Virus record (IMG/VR): IMGVR_UViG_3300028837_001424
Coordinates: 1 to 64,000 of that record
DNA from: a virus
DNA length: 64,000 nt
Direction: 5' to 3' (one strand)
The notes below the pieces were generated by a model that had not been told where the DNA came from, did no database searches, and worked only from the letters and a program-made list of their open reading frames with translations. Below are positions 47,429-56,501 of the stretch, piece by piece. Made by a program: the position numbers and the translations under genes. The first letter of the stretch is position 1; each line of letters starts with the position of its first letter.

Positions 47429-48844
47429 ATGGCAACTTATATTGGCTGCGATGGCGCAGAACAACAGAACACAGCCCTAGCTTACAGTACAGCCGGCACT
47501 ATAACTATTGATACGACTACAACCTGGAAATCGGGTGCGTCGTTTCGTATGAATTTAGATAACGAACAAGCTGATCTATACTACGGTTCGCAAGTCAACG
47601 CAGCAGATTATTTCGATAACGTAGACACCCGACCTTGGGGCTATTCCTTCCACCTATACATTGCAACTCTTCCGGGCGCTGAGAAGTATCTTCATTTCAC
47701 AGCAGTAAACAAACTTGTTGGCGGCGTAAATATGAAGGCTCGTGTCGACGAGAATGGTCAAGTCAGCATGTGGTCTGATTTCGCTGGGGCATATGTCAAC
47801 AGTGACGCTAATATCTCAACGGGCATCTGGTACGCTGTCCACGTTAGGGTTTATATTCCGGCTGGCTCTTTTGAGCTTGATATGTACAGAGCAGATAATA
47901 GTGTACAAGCATTCAGCACGCTTGCACGAGCCTCTGGCAACCGTAGCTTTAACGGTTGCTATTTGGGAGCCGTGGAAAACAGCACTGGCGATATGTATTT
48001 CGACAACTTTATTATTTCGGGCAATTCAGACGGCGAGAACTGTCGCGATACCGTTGGAGACGATTGGGTTGTTGGTATCTTGATACCTGATGGCACGGGT
48101 GCCCATGATGATGCTTGCTGGGATAATGACTGGACATTTGTGGATGAAATTCCACCCGACGACTTGGTGACTACTAGATCATGTGCTACTTTGGCTAATG
48201 CATTTACCGAAACTATGGAGGCGATGTCTGCTCTAGATCCGCCAGGTGTTGCAACGATACTAGGCGTCCAGCCAGTCTATCATGCTGGCGGTGATGGCGG
48301 GGTGGGGGGACGCTGTGAGTTGAGATTCAGGAGTGGCGGAACAGACTTTGATGGGAACGATCACATACCTGGGGCTGGCTGGAATGAGTTTTTTAGATAT
48401 TGCATGACTGATCCCGACAATGGTGCATGGACCGAAGCTGCCATTAACGCCTGTGAAGTTGGCTGCGAAAAGACGGATAATAATAAGTTGGTTAGAATAT
48501 CGACTTGTTACTTGATGGTGGCCTATCTTCCACACCCTGCACCGACCGTTACCGACTGCGATCCTGATACTGGCCCTACTGCTGGCGGGACTAGCGTGAC
48601 TCTGGCTGGCACCGGATTTAGAGATGGCGCGACGGTAACTTTCGACGGAGACGCTGCCGACAATATAGTGGTTGTCGATCCAACAGAAATTACCTGTGAC
48701 ACTCCTGCGCACGCGAAGGGTCTAGTTGATATAATAGTGACTAATGACGATACGCAGTCTGGAACTTTAGAAAACGGATTTGAATATCTTGCCGGTAATG
48801 GCGGCAAGAGCCATGCTAAAAGACAACTACTAGGATTAATTTAA
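47429..48844 (+). CDS. Tail protein with jelly-roll and IPT/TIG domain
   Basis: The 471-residue product is beta-rich. The first ~200 residues look like a concanavalin-type jelly roll (WGYSFHLYIATLPGAEKYLH, SFELDMYRADNSV). Residues ~375-455 form an IPT/TIG Ig-like fold (GPTAGGTSVTLAGTGFRDGA, TVTFDGDAADNIVV). IPT/TIG repeats are common in surface-recognition proteins. It ends the tail module. Confidence 0.7.
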   Translation: MATYIGCDGAEQQNTALAYSTAGTITIDTTTTWKSGASFRMNLDNEQADLYYGSQVNAADYFDNVDTRPWGYSFHLYIATLPGAEKYLHFTAVNKLVGGVNMKARVDENGQVSMWSDFAGAYVNSDANISTGIWYAVHVRVYIPAGSFELDMYRADNSVQAFSTLARASGNRSFNGCYLGAVENSTGDMYFDNFIISGNSDGENCRDTVGDDWVVGILIPDGTGAHDDACWDNDWTFVDEIPPDDLVTTRSCATLANAFTETMEAMSALDPPGVATILGVQPVYHAGGDGGVGGRCELRFRSGGTDFDGNDHIPGAGWNEFFRYCMTDPDNGAWTEAAINACEVGCEKTDNNKLVRISTCYLMVAYLPHPAPTVTDCDPDTGPTAGGTSVTLAGTGFRDGATVTFDGDAADNIVVVDPTEITCDTPAHAKGLVDIIVTNDDTQSGTLENGFEYLAGNGGKSHAKRQLLGLI

Positions 48845-49110
48845 TGGAAATTCCTCCTGAGGCAATCGTCAATGAAGCAGGTCAAGTTGCAATGTGCCAC
48901 AGGAGACCTAGGCAAGTTTGCGTCAAGTGTGCTAACCGAAGCCATGTTTTTGTTCTTCGAGGCAATTGGGCACTTACATGGGTTGAAAGAGAAGATGTGC
49001 CATGTATACTTGCCAAACGCTCAAAGCGTGGTTGTTGTGGCGGTAATAGCAGAAAGGCGTTTATGTTCGCCACAGCAGCGGCGATTAATTTATGGAATAT
49101 GACGAAATAA
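48844..49110 (+). CDS. Cysteine-rich hypothetical protein, 88 aa
   Basis: The ATG overlaps the previous stop (TAATGG). The product has CVKCANRSHVFV and CGGNSRK with further Cys residues, suggesting zinc. An alternative frame inside it (48872-49102) is less likely. It precedes a promoter. Confidence 0.55.
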   Translation: MEIPPEAIVNEAGQVAMCHRRPRQVCVKCANRSHVFVLRGNWALTWVEREDVPCILAKRSKRGCCGGNSRKAFMFATAAAINLWNMTK

Positions 49111-49123
49111 TTTATTCATTAAC

Positions 49124-49152
49124 TTGCACAATGTCAATTTGTTTTGTAAAAT
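49124..49152 (+). promoter_or_regulatory. Sigma70-type promoter for the glycan cassette
   Basis: TTGCAC, a 17-base spacer and TAAAAT, about 25 bases before the ATG at 49177 with TTTAGGAGACG. It may drive the glycan genes independently of the tail genes. Confidence 0.65.
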
Positions 49153-49176
49153 AGGTAAACACTTTAGGAGACGATC

Positions 49177-49677
49177 ATGACTGAATCAAATGTTGAAGAG
49201 GCCAAAGGATATACCAAAGAAGCGCTGATGCGAATGAGTAAGCAAGAAATCATCGCAGTGGCAGACGAGATCGGCGTTGATCTTTCTGTTTTGCCTAAGC
49301 TTACCGAAGACTCGATTTCTGACGCCATCTTGGTTTTTCTTGAGCCTTATCTGGAAAAAGATGGTTCATTAGACGAGCTTCCAGTTGAGTATATTGAGGA
49401 AGAATTGGCAGAACCGACTGAGCCAGTCGAGTTAGAGGGACTGGTGGAACCAGAAGAGCCGACCGAGACTCCTGAGCCATGCGAAACGGAAGAGGTGGCG
49501 GAATCAGAGGAGCCGGCTGAAGCAGAAGAACAAATCGAATCGGAAGAGCCTGTCGAGCCTGAAGAGCCATCAGGTCCAGATCCCACCGTAATGTCTGGTT
49601 CTCATCAAGAGATTCTAAGGCCTGTCAAGATTGAACAATCTGTTAGGGTGCGGCGCATAGCGGAAAGCAATAAGTGA
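49177..49677 (+). CDS. Acidic repeat protein with SAP/HeH-like N-terminus
   Basis: The first ~50 residues (YTKEALMRMSKQEIIAVADE) form a helix-turn domain like that of the 28907 gene. A long linker of EP/EE repeats and a short basic end (RPVKIEQSVRVRRIAESNK) follow. It could be a capsid-fibre or glycan-linked adapter, but this is speculative. The next gene's GTG overlaps the stop. Confidence 0.55.
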   Translation: MTESNVEEAKGYTKEALMRMSKQEIIAVADEIGVDLSVLPKLTEDSISDAILVFLEPYLEKDGSLDELPVEYIEEELAEPTEPVELEGLVEPEEPTETPEPCETEEVAESEEPAEAEEQIESEEPVEPEEPSGPDPTVMSGSHQEILRPVKIEQSVRVRRIAESNK

Positions 49678-50495
49678 AAATTGCTGTTACAGGACCTAAA
49701 GGGCGGCTAGGCTCTTGCCTAGTAGATAAAGGTTGTATCCCGCTTGACTTTGATATAAACAATCCAAGTCTTGTCGAGAGCGAACTGGATAGCATTAAGC
49801 CAGATGTACTTATAAACTGTGCAGCCTGGACCGATGTAGACGGTGCGGAGGTGGGCGAAAATCTTTATGAGGTGCTTCTTACCAATCTACGCTCACCTGG
49901 CATCCTAAGGGTAAATCACGAAGGCTTGTTTGTTCAGATATCCACTGGATATGTATTTGGAAATGATGAAGGCCCTTTTACTGAGGCAGATGAACCAGAT
50001 CCATTGAGTTGGTACGGTTGGTCGAAATTCGGAGGCGAGAAGGCCGCCGAAATACGCTCTCCAACTTTGATTATTCGAACGCTTGATTTATTTGGAATTA
50101 ACACTAGAACTGATTTTGTGAAACAAGTACGAGAAATGATTGAATCAAATTCCCAAATAGAATTGCCCGATAATCTTTTTGGTACACCTACTTATATTCC
50201 ACATTTAGCCGAGGCTTTGCTGATAGCAATCGAACGCGGTTTAACTGGCATTATAAACATCGCGGGCGATCTCACTCTGAGCCGCTACGATTGGGGAAGA
50301 ACGATAGCTAGACATTTTGGGGCTGACCCTGACATTATAGTACCTACCCAAACGATAAAGGGTAAGGCGCAGAGGCCACTGCGGGGTGGCTTGAATGTCA
50401 ACAACGCCCAAAAACTAGGTCTTCCTATTTATTCTCCCATCGATGGATTACGCGGCATATCGGAGTGGGAGAATGCCAGGGGTAAAGCCTTCTGA
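49674..50495 (+). CDS. RmlD-like dTDP-4-dehydrorhamnose reductase family protein
   Basis: GTG start overlaps the previous stop. The product opens VKIAVTGPKGRLG, then DVLINCAAWTDVDGAE, VQISTGYVFGNDEGPFTEAD, YGWSKFGGEK (YxxxK catalytic) and IIRTLDLFGIN. These are reductase-family features for the last step of dTDP-rhamnose synthesis. At 273 residues the length is normal. It may act on another nucleotide sugar. Confidence 0.85.
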   Translation: MKIAVTGPKGRLGSCLVDKGCIPLDFDINNPSLVESELDSIKPDVLINCAAWTDVDGAEVGENLYEVLLTNLRSPGILRVNHEGLFVQISTGYVFGNDEGPFTEADEPDPLSWYGWSKFGGEKAAEIRSPTLIIRTLDLFGINTRTDFVKQVREMIESNSQIELPDNLFGTPTYIPHLAEALLIAIERGLTGIINIAGDLTLSRYDWGRTIARHFGADPDIIVPTQTIKGKAQRPLRGGLNVNNAQKLGLPIYSPIDGLRGISEWENARGKAF

Positions 50496-50937
50496 GCGTC
50501 CTCTAAACTCAGTTCTTTTCTTAACCTATAAAAGAGCCGATCTTATAGACGAGCGTATTAGAGAGATTGAGCGCTTGTACTCTTCGCGTTCCGACGTTGA
50601 GCTTATTGTATTTGATAACGGTTCTGAGGGTTCGAACATCGCATTATGCCTTTTGGCACAGTCCGAGGTGGCCAGACTCAATAATTGGAAACTACAATTT
50701 CATACACATAAGATTGAAAAGAATGTCGGCTTTTCGGCTGGCTGGAATGAGGCTTTGCAATTCGCGAATGGCGAATATATATTCTTGCTCAGTGACGACG
50801 TACAGGCATTTGGCGATTTTATTACACCGGTTATTGCCGCATTAAAAGTAGCACCTAACGCAATTGTTGGGGAAGCGTATATTAATTGGCCCGCTGGCTG
50901 GAATGAGTTTGGGCACCTTCCACCAAAGGAGCCATGA
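50473..50937 (+). CDS. Glycosyltransferase family 2-like, short
   Basis: Start at 50473 behind GGAGTGGGAG. The 154-residue product has the GT-A start NSVLFLTYKRADL, VELIVFDNGSEGSN and an SDDVQ near residue 115, a DxD-like metal site. It lacks the usual C-terminal acceptor half, so it is a compact or truncated enzyme. Confidence 0.7.
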   Translation: MPGVKPSERPLNSVLFLTYKRADLIDERIREIERLYSSRSDVELIVFDNGSEGSNIALCLLAQSEVARLNNWKLQFHTHKIEKNVGFSAGWNEALQFANGEYIFLLSDDVQAFGDFITPVIAALKVAPNAIVGEAYINWPAGWNEFGHLPPKEP

Positions 50938-51194
50938 TGACTGATCCAATCAAACCCAGTATTGATGAGATTGATGTTGAACATTTGGAGATTAAGCGAA
51001 TAATCCCGATTCATCCCGAAGCCAAATATATGATCTTATGTGGCCCTGATGTTTTACAAGCAGAGGCCGATCAATTGGCGGTTAGGATAAAAGAATGGTA
51101 CTCAGATCCCGAAACGCCAATTGCGATTGTAATGGGAGATATTTCGCTTGTCAGGGTTGACAAGATAACCGATGAGGCGTTGGACATTGGCTAA
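50934..51194 (+). CDS. Hypothetical protein, 86 aa
   Basis: Overlaps both neighbours. The product is alpha/beta with PSIDEIDVEHLEIKRIIPIH and IAIVMGDISLVRV. No family is recognised. The position suggests a glycan-related accessory role. Confidence 0.55.
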   Translation: MMTDPIKPSIDEIDVEHLEIKRIIPIHPEAKYMILCGPDVLQAEADQLAVRIKEWYSDPETPIAIVMGDISLVRVDKITDEALDIG

Positions 51195-52155
51195 GAAAAA
51201 GAAACTCAAGGTCATAATAACAGGTATTTGGTATCCAGTAGCAATCTGTCGATACCTGTGGGAAGCCTTACTCAGCTATCCCAATATTGAAACATGGTGT
51301 GCTGGTCCTTATGCAGGGCGCGAAATCCCTTGGGCTAATAAAGAAAATCCAAGAGGAATGAATCTGCCACAAAAATATGTACTCAAGCCAGATCACCCGA
51401 CGCCAATGACCCAACCTCCGATGGTTTCTTATGCAATGCTTGAGAAACACAAGCCCTGGGAACCCGACCTGTGGTTGGAAGTAAACGCCGGATTGCAGGC
51501 TATAGGTAAGCCGATTAGTGCGCCATTGGCTGTTGTAGCAACAGATCCTCATGTGCTCAACTACACAGGTGCGCGCGAGCGCGCAGATTACTTTTTCAAT
51601 ATGCAAACGCCCTATATGAAGTCAGGTGACATCTGGCTACCATATGCATATTCCCCTAAGTGGCACGCGCAAACGGATAAACCAATCAGAGAGCGCGAGT
51701 GGGACGCCGCCTTGATCGGCCTTCAATACCCCAACCGAATAAATCTTGTGAATAGGTTGCGCCAGCCAAACAATCATCTACACAGGGAAGGCGCTGGTTT
51801 CAAAGTCTTCTCGAAGCTAGGACCGTCCTATGATGATGCCCGTGAGATTTATCACAACACGAAGATAGGACTCAATTGGTCAAGTCTTCAAGACACAACG
51901 GCTAGATGCTACGAACTGATGGCCTTTGGTATACCAGCGGTTATGAACAGAGTTCCCGATCTCATGAAGCTTTTTAAGGATCGTCGAGATTTCCTTGGCT
52001 TTGACAGTGAGGACGAGGCCGTAGCCATCATTCACGAGCTTCTAAACGATATGGACTGGGCGGAGGAAGTTGGAAAGCAAGGACGCAAGGCCGTTGAGGA
52101 ACATACTTGGGAAGCAAGAATAAAAACCATTATACAAGAGACAGGAGTGATTTAA
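51172..52155 (+). CDS. CgeB-like glycosyltransferase
   Basis: The 327-residue product has a GT-B layout with a C-terminal region (YHNTKIGLNWSSLQDTTARC, YELMAFGIPAVMNRV, then LLNDMDWAEEVGKQGRKAV) typical of CgeB/glycosyltransferase family 1-type enzymes that transfer sugars from nucleotide donors. The start lies inside the preceding gene. TTG at 51187 is an alternative start. Confidence 0.75.
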   Translation: MRRWTLAKKKKLKVIITGIWYPVAICRYLWEALLSYPNIETWCAGPYAGREIPWANKENPRGMNLPQKYVLKPDHPTPMTQPPMVSYAMLEKHKPWEPDLWLEVNAGLQAIGKPISAPLAVVATDPHVLNYTGARERADYFFNMQTPYMKSGDIWLPYAYSPKWHAQTDKPIREREWDAALIGLQYPNRINLVNRLRQPNNHLHREGAGFKVFSKLGPSYDDAREIYHNTKIGLNWSSLQDTTARCYELMAFGIPAVMNRVPDLMKLFKDRRDFLGFDSEDEAVAIIHELLNDMDWAEEVGKQGRKAVEEHTWEARIKTIIQETGVI

Positions 52156-52157
52156 TT

Positions 52158-53069
52158 ATGAAATGTGTCGTGATTGGAGGTTCGGGATTTCTTGGCGGCG
52201 CAATAGTTGACGAGCTAGTGGCAAGAGGCGATCAAGTTATTAGTGCCGATAGGAATATTCGCGAATTGAAAGATGGTGTCGAGAGCCGCTTCTGTGACTT
52301 GACGGAACCATCAACCATAAAAGATGTGGTTGATGGCGCAGACGAGGTTTATCTGATAGCTGGCGTTCTTGGAACGTCTGAATTGGATGATCAGATTATT
52401 AGTGCGATTAGAGTAAATGTGATGGGAGCAGTGAATACCCTAAATGCCTGCGTCGAAGCTGGCGTAAAACGATTGTTCTACCCAAGCAAGCCCAATCCTT
52501 GGTTGAATACTTATACAATCACCAAGATCGCGGCAGAGCAATTCATGAAGATATACCACGAAAGATATGATCTGAACGTCATTGTAATGAGATGGTTTAA
52601 TGCTTATGGGCCAGGACAACATGCTTATCCTGTGAGGAAAATTGTTCCGACATTTTGCTTACAAGCAAGATACGGAGAGCTTTTGACCATATTTGGGACG
52701 GGCGAGAACGTATGCGATCTTGTGTCCTCCAGGGATATTGCCCGGTGGTCCGTTGAGGCAACGAGGCTGGAATTGTGTAAGCAAGTTTGGGATTTTGGCC
52801 GTGGAATAGGAATGACGGTCAACCAAGTAGCGGCAGATATTCTTACCGTTGCTGATAAAGATGTGCGAAATGTTCAACATATACCAATGCGTAGGGGCGA
52901 AGTTGAGGGAACGAAATTGGTGGCAGACATCGATGATTTGAGGGATGCGTTTGCCCAAAAAGGGAAAAAGATATATTTCGAATCATGGATGGAAACGCTC
53001 AGGGAAACCTATCGATATTACGAGCATTTGCCAATGGAGAAATTATTAAAAGCAATGGAGATCTGGTAA
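52158..53069 (+). CDS. NAD-dependent sugar-nucleotide epimerase/dehydratase
   Basis: ATG 52158 behind AGGAGTGATTTAATT. The SDR fold is clear: MKCVVIGGSGFLGGAIVDEL, VYLIAGVLGTSELDDQ and WFNAYGPGQHAYPVRKIVPT. The catalytic Tyr is probably in NTYTITKIAAEQF. It makes an epimerised or dehydrated nucleotide sugar; the exact substrate is not visible. Confidence 0.82.
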   Translation: MKCVVIGGSGFLGGAIVDELVARGDQVISADRNIRELKDGVESRFCDLTEPSTIKDVVDGADEVYLIAGVLGTSELDDQIISAIRVNVMGAVNTLNACVEAGVKRLFYPSKPNPWLNTYTITKIAAEQFMKIYHERYDLNVIVMRWFNAYGPGQHAYPVRKIVPTFCLQARYGELLTIFGTGENVCDLVSSRDIARWSVEATRLELCKQVWDFGRGIGMTVNQVAADILTVADKDVRNVQHIPMRRGEVEGTKLVADIDDLRDAFAQKGKKIYFESWMETLRETYRYYEHLPMEKLLKAMEIW

Positions 53070-53075
53070 GTATTT

Positions 53076-53372
53076 ATGACGGAAAAAGATTGTATCTATG
53101 AGGCAATTGCCGCGCACTACGAGCGCATGATAACCTATAACGTGCGCGAGGCACTTGTGATGAACAAATGCCTTCATTCAGTAAGCGGGCTTTACGACGT
53201 GCTTTGGCAGCATAAGCGAGAGCTTATTATGTGCGGTGCATTTGATCAACTATGGGAAAGTGCTAACGCCTTGATGCAAGTAATTGAAGTGCGCGCAGAA
53301 ATTACGGGATTAAGGGCTATTTCATCAGAGAGTATGACCAAGGATATTACAAATAAACTGAAGGATCTTTAG
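53076..53372 (+). CDS. Hypothetical helical protein, 98 aa
   Basis: The product is entirely helical with Cys/His residues scattered (CLHSVSGLYDVLWQHK). No family is recognised. It sits between the epimerase and a SAM methyltransferase and may be a subunit or regulator. Confidence 0.5.
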   Translation: MTEKDCIYEAIAAHYERMITYNVREALVMNKCLHSVSGLYDVLWQHKRELIMCGAFDQLWESANALMQVIEVRAEITGLRAISSESMTKDITNKLKDL

Positions 53373-53376
53373 GTAA

Positions 53377-54051
53377 ATGGGCAAAAAACTTGTTCCCACA
53401 TCGGCAATATTTGAATTGAAAGATGCTCATAAATTTGGCATAGGAAAGGGACTAGAAATTCATGAGCGAATGAAGGGGCGCTATGCAGGCCAACCTTATG
53501 ATTGGGGCGTTTTAGCAGAAATGATTAAGTGGGCAGGAGACGGGGATCATTTAGAAATCGGAACATTGTTTGGAGGAAGTGCCATATTATCGGCGTTGAC
53601 GAAAATTAAATATGGGCTAAGTGGCAATATTATTTGCGTCGATCCACTAGATAGTTATTACGGCATTAAAGTCGATCCTGGAAGCAACGTTCCAGTCACA
53701 CCCGAAATTGTGAGAAAGAATCTTGAGCTTTTCAATGTTCAGGATCGAATTGAGCTAGTGACTAAGAAATCTCAACCCTGGCCCTTGCCTCCAAACCGCA
53801 AGTTTAATAGTGCATATATAGATGGTCAGCATGATTATAAGGCCTGTTTATCAGATTGGGTAAATTGCGAAGCTTGTGTTGATAAGGTAATACAATTTGA
53901 TAATCATGACATGGCACACGCTGCTATTTGCAACGTCGTTTCTCAAGTGTCTAAAGACGAATGGTTAACTGTACATATTAGTGGAATAAGCGCCGTGTTG
54001 GCGAGGCGTACTTGGCTTAGGCCCGATTGGAAAAAGAGGGAATTATGGTAA
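53377..54051 (+). CDS. Class I SAM-dependent methyltransferase (type 24-like)
   Basis: The product has HLEIGTLFGGSAILSAL (motif I glycine loop), IICVDPLDSY (acidic post-I residue) and SAYIDGQHDYKACLSDW, the arrangement of Methyltransf_24-type enzymes that methylate sugars or phenolic groups. It is paralogous to the 55165 gene. It overlaps the next gene. Confidence 0.78.
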   Translation: MGKKLVPTSAIFELKDAHKFGIGKGLEIHERMKGRYAGQPYDWGVLAEMIKWAGDGDHLEIGTLFGGSAILSALTKIKYGLSGNIICVDPLDSYYGIKVDPGSNVPVTPEIVRKNLELFNVQDRIELVTKKSQPWPLPPNRKFNSAYIDGQHDYKACLSDWVNCEACVDKVIQFDNHDMAHAAICNVVSQVSKDEWLTVHISGISAVLARRTWLRPDWKKRELW

Positions 54052-54773
54052 ACAAAGATTTAAATATCGAGAATTACAAAAATCGCCATCTTGGAGAGCG
54101 GGCATTTATTGTAGGCAATGGTCTAGGCACAACTCCCGAAATACTGGATCGACTTGAGCATTCTGGATGGATCACATTTGGAATGAACCGTATTGGAATG
54201 ATCTTCCCCAAAACTTCCTGGCGTCCAAGATTTTATATAGGCACTACCTCGGCTATAAATGATCCTATCCATAGACCCGATAATCTGGCTGGTATTCGCT
54301 CGTCTGAGATTGCTTTTTGCTGTGATGGCTACAAGAATTATCTGGATGAAAGTATTAACGATAACGTGATTTATCTTAGTTGCTCCCAGCTTGAGGATTG
54401 GCTAGGAAAACACAATGAAGCAACCAATGATTTTTGGTCAGACGATATATCTAATCGCCTTTCTAAATTTGCTTGCACCGCTTTTCCGGCAATGCAGGTG
54501 GCGGCTTATTTAGGACTTAATCCGATTTATCTTATTGGTTGCGACGCGGACTACAGACCTCCTGTTGATGGCGTCGATCCATCTCACTTTGATCCTAAAT
54601 ATAGACCGTGGCACGCGTATCCAAGTTACGAGAACTTGAATCTAGGTATACAACGGGCACACGAAATAGCGCAAGTGGCTGCAGACAGATTGGGAATAGA
54701 AATAATTAATATTTCCCCAATCAGCGAAATTACTGCCCATACGTTTGGAAGCTTGGACGAGGCATTGGCATGA
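54045..54773 (+). CDS. MptE/DUF115-like protein
   Basis: Start 54045 behind GAGGGAATT. The motif GERAFIVGNGLGTTPE, then GWITFGMNRIGMIF and a later NPIYLIGCDADY, match the DUF115 (6-hydroxymethylpterin pyrophosphokinase MptE-like) family, whose bacterial members occur in flagellin or capsule glycosylation loci. Related domains are repeated at 57789. The specific activity is unknown. Confidence 0.75.
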   Translation: MVNKDLNIENYKNRHLGERAFIVGNGLGTTPEILDRLEHSGWITFGMNRIGMIFPKTSWRPRFYIGTTSAINDPIHRPDNLAGIRSSEIAFCCDGYKNYLDESINDNVIYLSCSQLEDWLGKHNEATNDFWSDDISNRLSKFACTAFPAMQVAAYLGLNPIYLIGCDADYRPPVDGVDPSHFDPKYRPWHAYPSYENLNLGIQRAHEIAQVAADRLGIEIINISPISEITAHTFGSLDEALA

Positions 54774-55168
54774 CTAAACCCAAAAGTGCATTCAGTGGAC
54801 ACAAATTTAATATAGTTAGATGGCGCGGAAACCCAACGGAAGCAACGCTAAAAAGCGGACATGTTGTACGCAAAGAAAAATATATTTATTATCGTGACAC
54901 GAATGACAGGTGGATTGCTGTACGTGCCTCCGACTATCATGGCGAACACTTTGTCTATGTTGATCCACTTTTCAACGATGGTGTATTAGGGCATTTCTCG
55001 TTTATGTGTACTTGTGGTAGCCCCGCGGTTATTGTAGGCCCGGCAGACGCCGCACTAGAAGACACTAATTGCCCAGAACGATTATTGGTGTGCTACATAT
55101 ACCATCTTACGCTTACAAAGTATGGTCACGGCTGGCATCAAACCAGCGATGGTAGGAGATGGGTATGA
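54770..55168 (+). CDS. Hypothetical protein, 132 aa
   Basis: Overlaps the upstream stop by 4 bases. The product has a basic first half and a CTCGSPAVIVG segment with a nearby Cys, suggesting an iron-sulfur or zinc site. It reads as a beta-rich domain. I do not recognise it. Confidence 0.55.
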   Translation: MTKPKSAFSGHKFNIVRWRGNPTEATLKSGHVVRKEKYIYYRDTNDRWIAVRASDYHGEHFVYVDPLFNDGVLGHFSFMCTCGSPAVIVGPADAALEDTNCPERLLVCYIYHLTLTKYGHGWHQTSDGRRWV

Positions 55169-55809
55169 AACTTAGTCATGAGGCCTGGTTTTTGGGGCTT
55201 AAACTGGAAGGGGAAATCAAAAAGAAACTGGTTGGCGAGTATCAAATGTGGGATAACCAGTTGGGTTTGCTCGCGCAAGTCGTTGAATGTGCCGGCAATG
55301 GATATCATCTTGACATAGGTACAATGTGGGGAGGATCAGCGATATTAGCCGCACTGGTAAAAAAGAGGATGGGCTTAGGCGGACTGGTTTATACAGTTGA
55401 TCCTCTTGATCAACAATTTTTTGATGATAATAAGGGTTATTTGAGCAGTCATAAAGACCCAGTTATACCTACAGTTGAACAAATACTGGAAAACTTCAAG
55501 ACTTTTGGTGTCGAAGATCGAATTATTTTCAAGCAAGTTAAATCATCAGATTTGCCATATCAGTTTAGACGTTTACCAGTATCGGCATTTATTGATGGGG
55601 CACACGACTTTGACAGCGTATTAATTGACTGGGCAACTTGTAGCAAATATTGCAATTTTATAATGTTCCATGATTATTCTGAGATCTCGGCTTGGAAGGG
55701 CGTGAATGAAGTGGTTGATAGATATGTGCTCAAGGACGATAAATTTGAAGTGCTAGGCGAGGCAATACACTGTATCGCTTTTGTAAGAAAAGAACAAGAG
55801 AATATATAA
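55165..55809 (+). CDS. Class I SAM-dependent methyltransferase (type 24-like), paralog
   Basis: Start 55165 has AGGAG at six bases; 55159 is an alternative. HLDIGTMWGGSAILAAL, VYTVDPLDQQF and SAFIDGAHDFDSVLIDW align closely with the 53377 protein, showing a duplication. It probably methylates a glycan or other phage surface component. Confidence 0.78.
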   Translation: MKLSHEAWFLGLKLEGEIKKKLVGEYQMWDNQLGLLAQVVECAGNGYHLDIGTMWGGSAILAALVKKRMGLGGLVYTVDPLDQQFFDDNKGYLSSHKDPVIPTVEQILENFKTFGVEDRIIFKQVKSSDLPYQFRRLPVSAFIDGAHDFDSVLIDWATCSKYCNFIMFHDYSEISAWKGVNEVVDRYVLKDDKFEVLGEAIHCIAFVRKEQENI

Positions 55810-56496
55810 ATGAAAGTTGTCATGATAGCCAGGAGTAAAAACGAGGCATTGAATATAGGAAGGTTTTGCAACGCCTATCGGGATTGTGTTGACATGATAC
55901 TTCTGGCAGATGGAGGGAGCGAAGACAATACCGTTGACATTGCAAAAGGCTTCAAGAATGTGCAGGTACGCCATTTCAAGGAACGAATGGAATTTCCAGG
56001 AGGAGTTTGGAGGAATCCTCACGGCAAACACATGAACTTTCTTATTGATTGGGCATTAGAGGAAGATCCCGACTGGATTATCTTTGATGATATTGATTGT
56101 ATACCGACCGAGGCACTTCGATTAAATCTTCGAGAAATAATGGCGAACGCCGATCATCCCTCAATTTGGCTTTATCGGTTATATGTTTGGGGGAAGGATC
56201 AATATTTTCCCAAACTTAATGAGCCAGGTAAAAGTATATATGCCTGGAAGCCCGAATTGGGTATAGTGGCACAAAACGAGCCGCCCTTAGCGTGTGTTCT
56301 TTTAAATGTTCCAAGCGATACTAAGGGAGTGATTCTTGAGCCTCCGTTTTGTATTATGCATTATTTTTGTCAGACCGAAGAGTTGGCCCAGGCCAAGTTG
56401 GAATTCTACAGGGCTACTGGAGAACAGACGGGCATACAACATCCGAGCAAATTTGGCGGGCCATTGGAATATTTGCCCGATTGGGCGCATGAGTGA
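55810..56496 (+). CDS. Glycosyltransferase-like protein, first of a tandem pair
   Basis: Starts MKVVMIARSKNEALNIGRFC, then LLADGGSEDNTVDIAK and WIIFDDIDCIPTEALR, the GT-2 fold with a DxD-like DDID. The C-terminal half carries HYFCQTEELAQAKLEFYRAT. Its neighbour at 56502 is nearly the same length with the same motif order. Confidence 0.78.
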   Translation: MKVVMIARSKNEALNIGRFCNAYRDCVDMILLADGGSEDNTVDIAKGFKNVQVRHFKERMEFPGGVWRNPHGKHMNFLIDWALEEDPDWIIFDDIDCIPTEALRLNLREIMANADHPSIWLYRLYVWGKDQYFPKLNEPGKSIYAWKPELGIVAQNEPPLACVLLNVPSDTKGVILEPPFCIMHYFCQTEELAQAKLEFYRATGEQTGIQHPSKFGGPLEYLPDWAHE

Positions 56497-56501
56497 AATA
56501 G

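Noticed and set aside
48872-49102. Second frame within the 48844 gene
   Set aside because: The 48844 frame directly overlaps the upstream stop and holds the conserved-looking Cys pattern; the alternative has no ribosome site.
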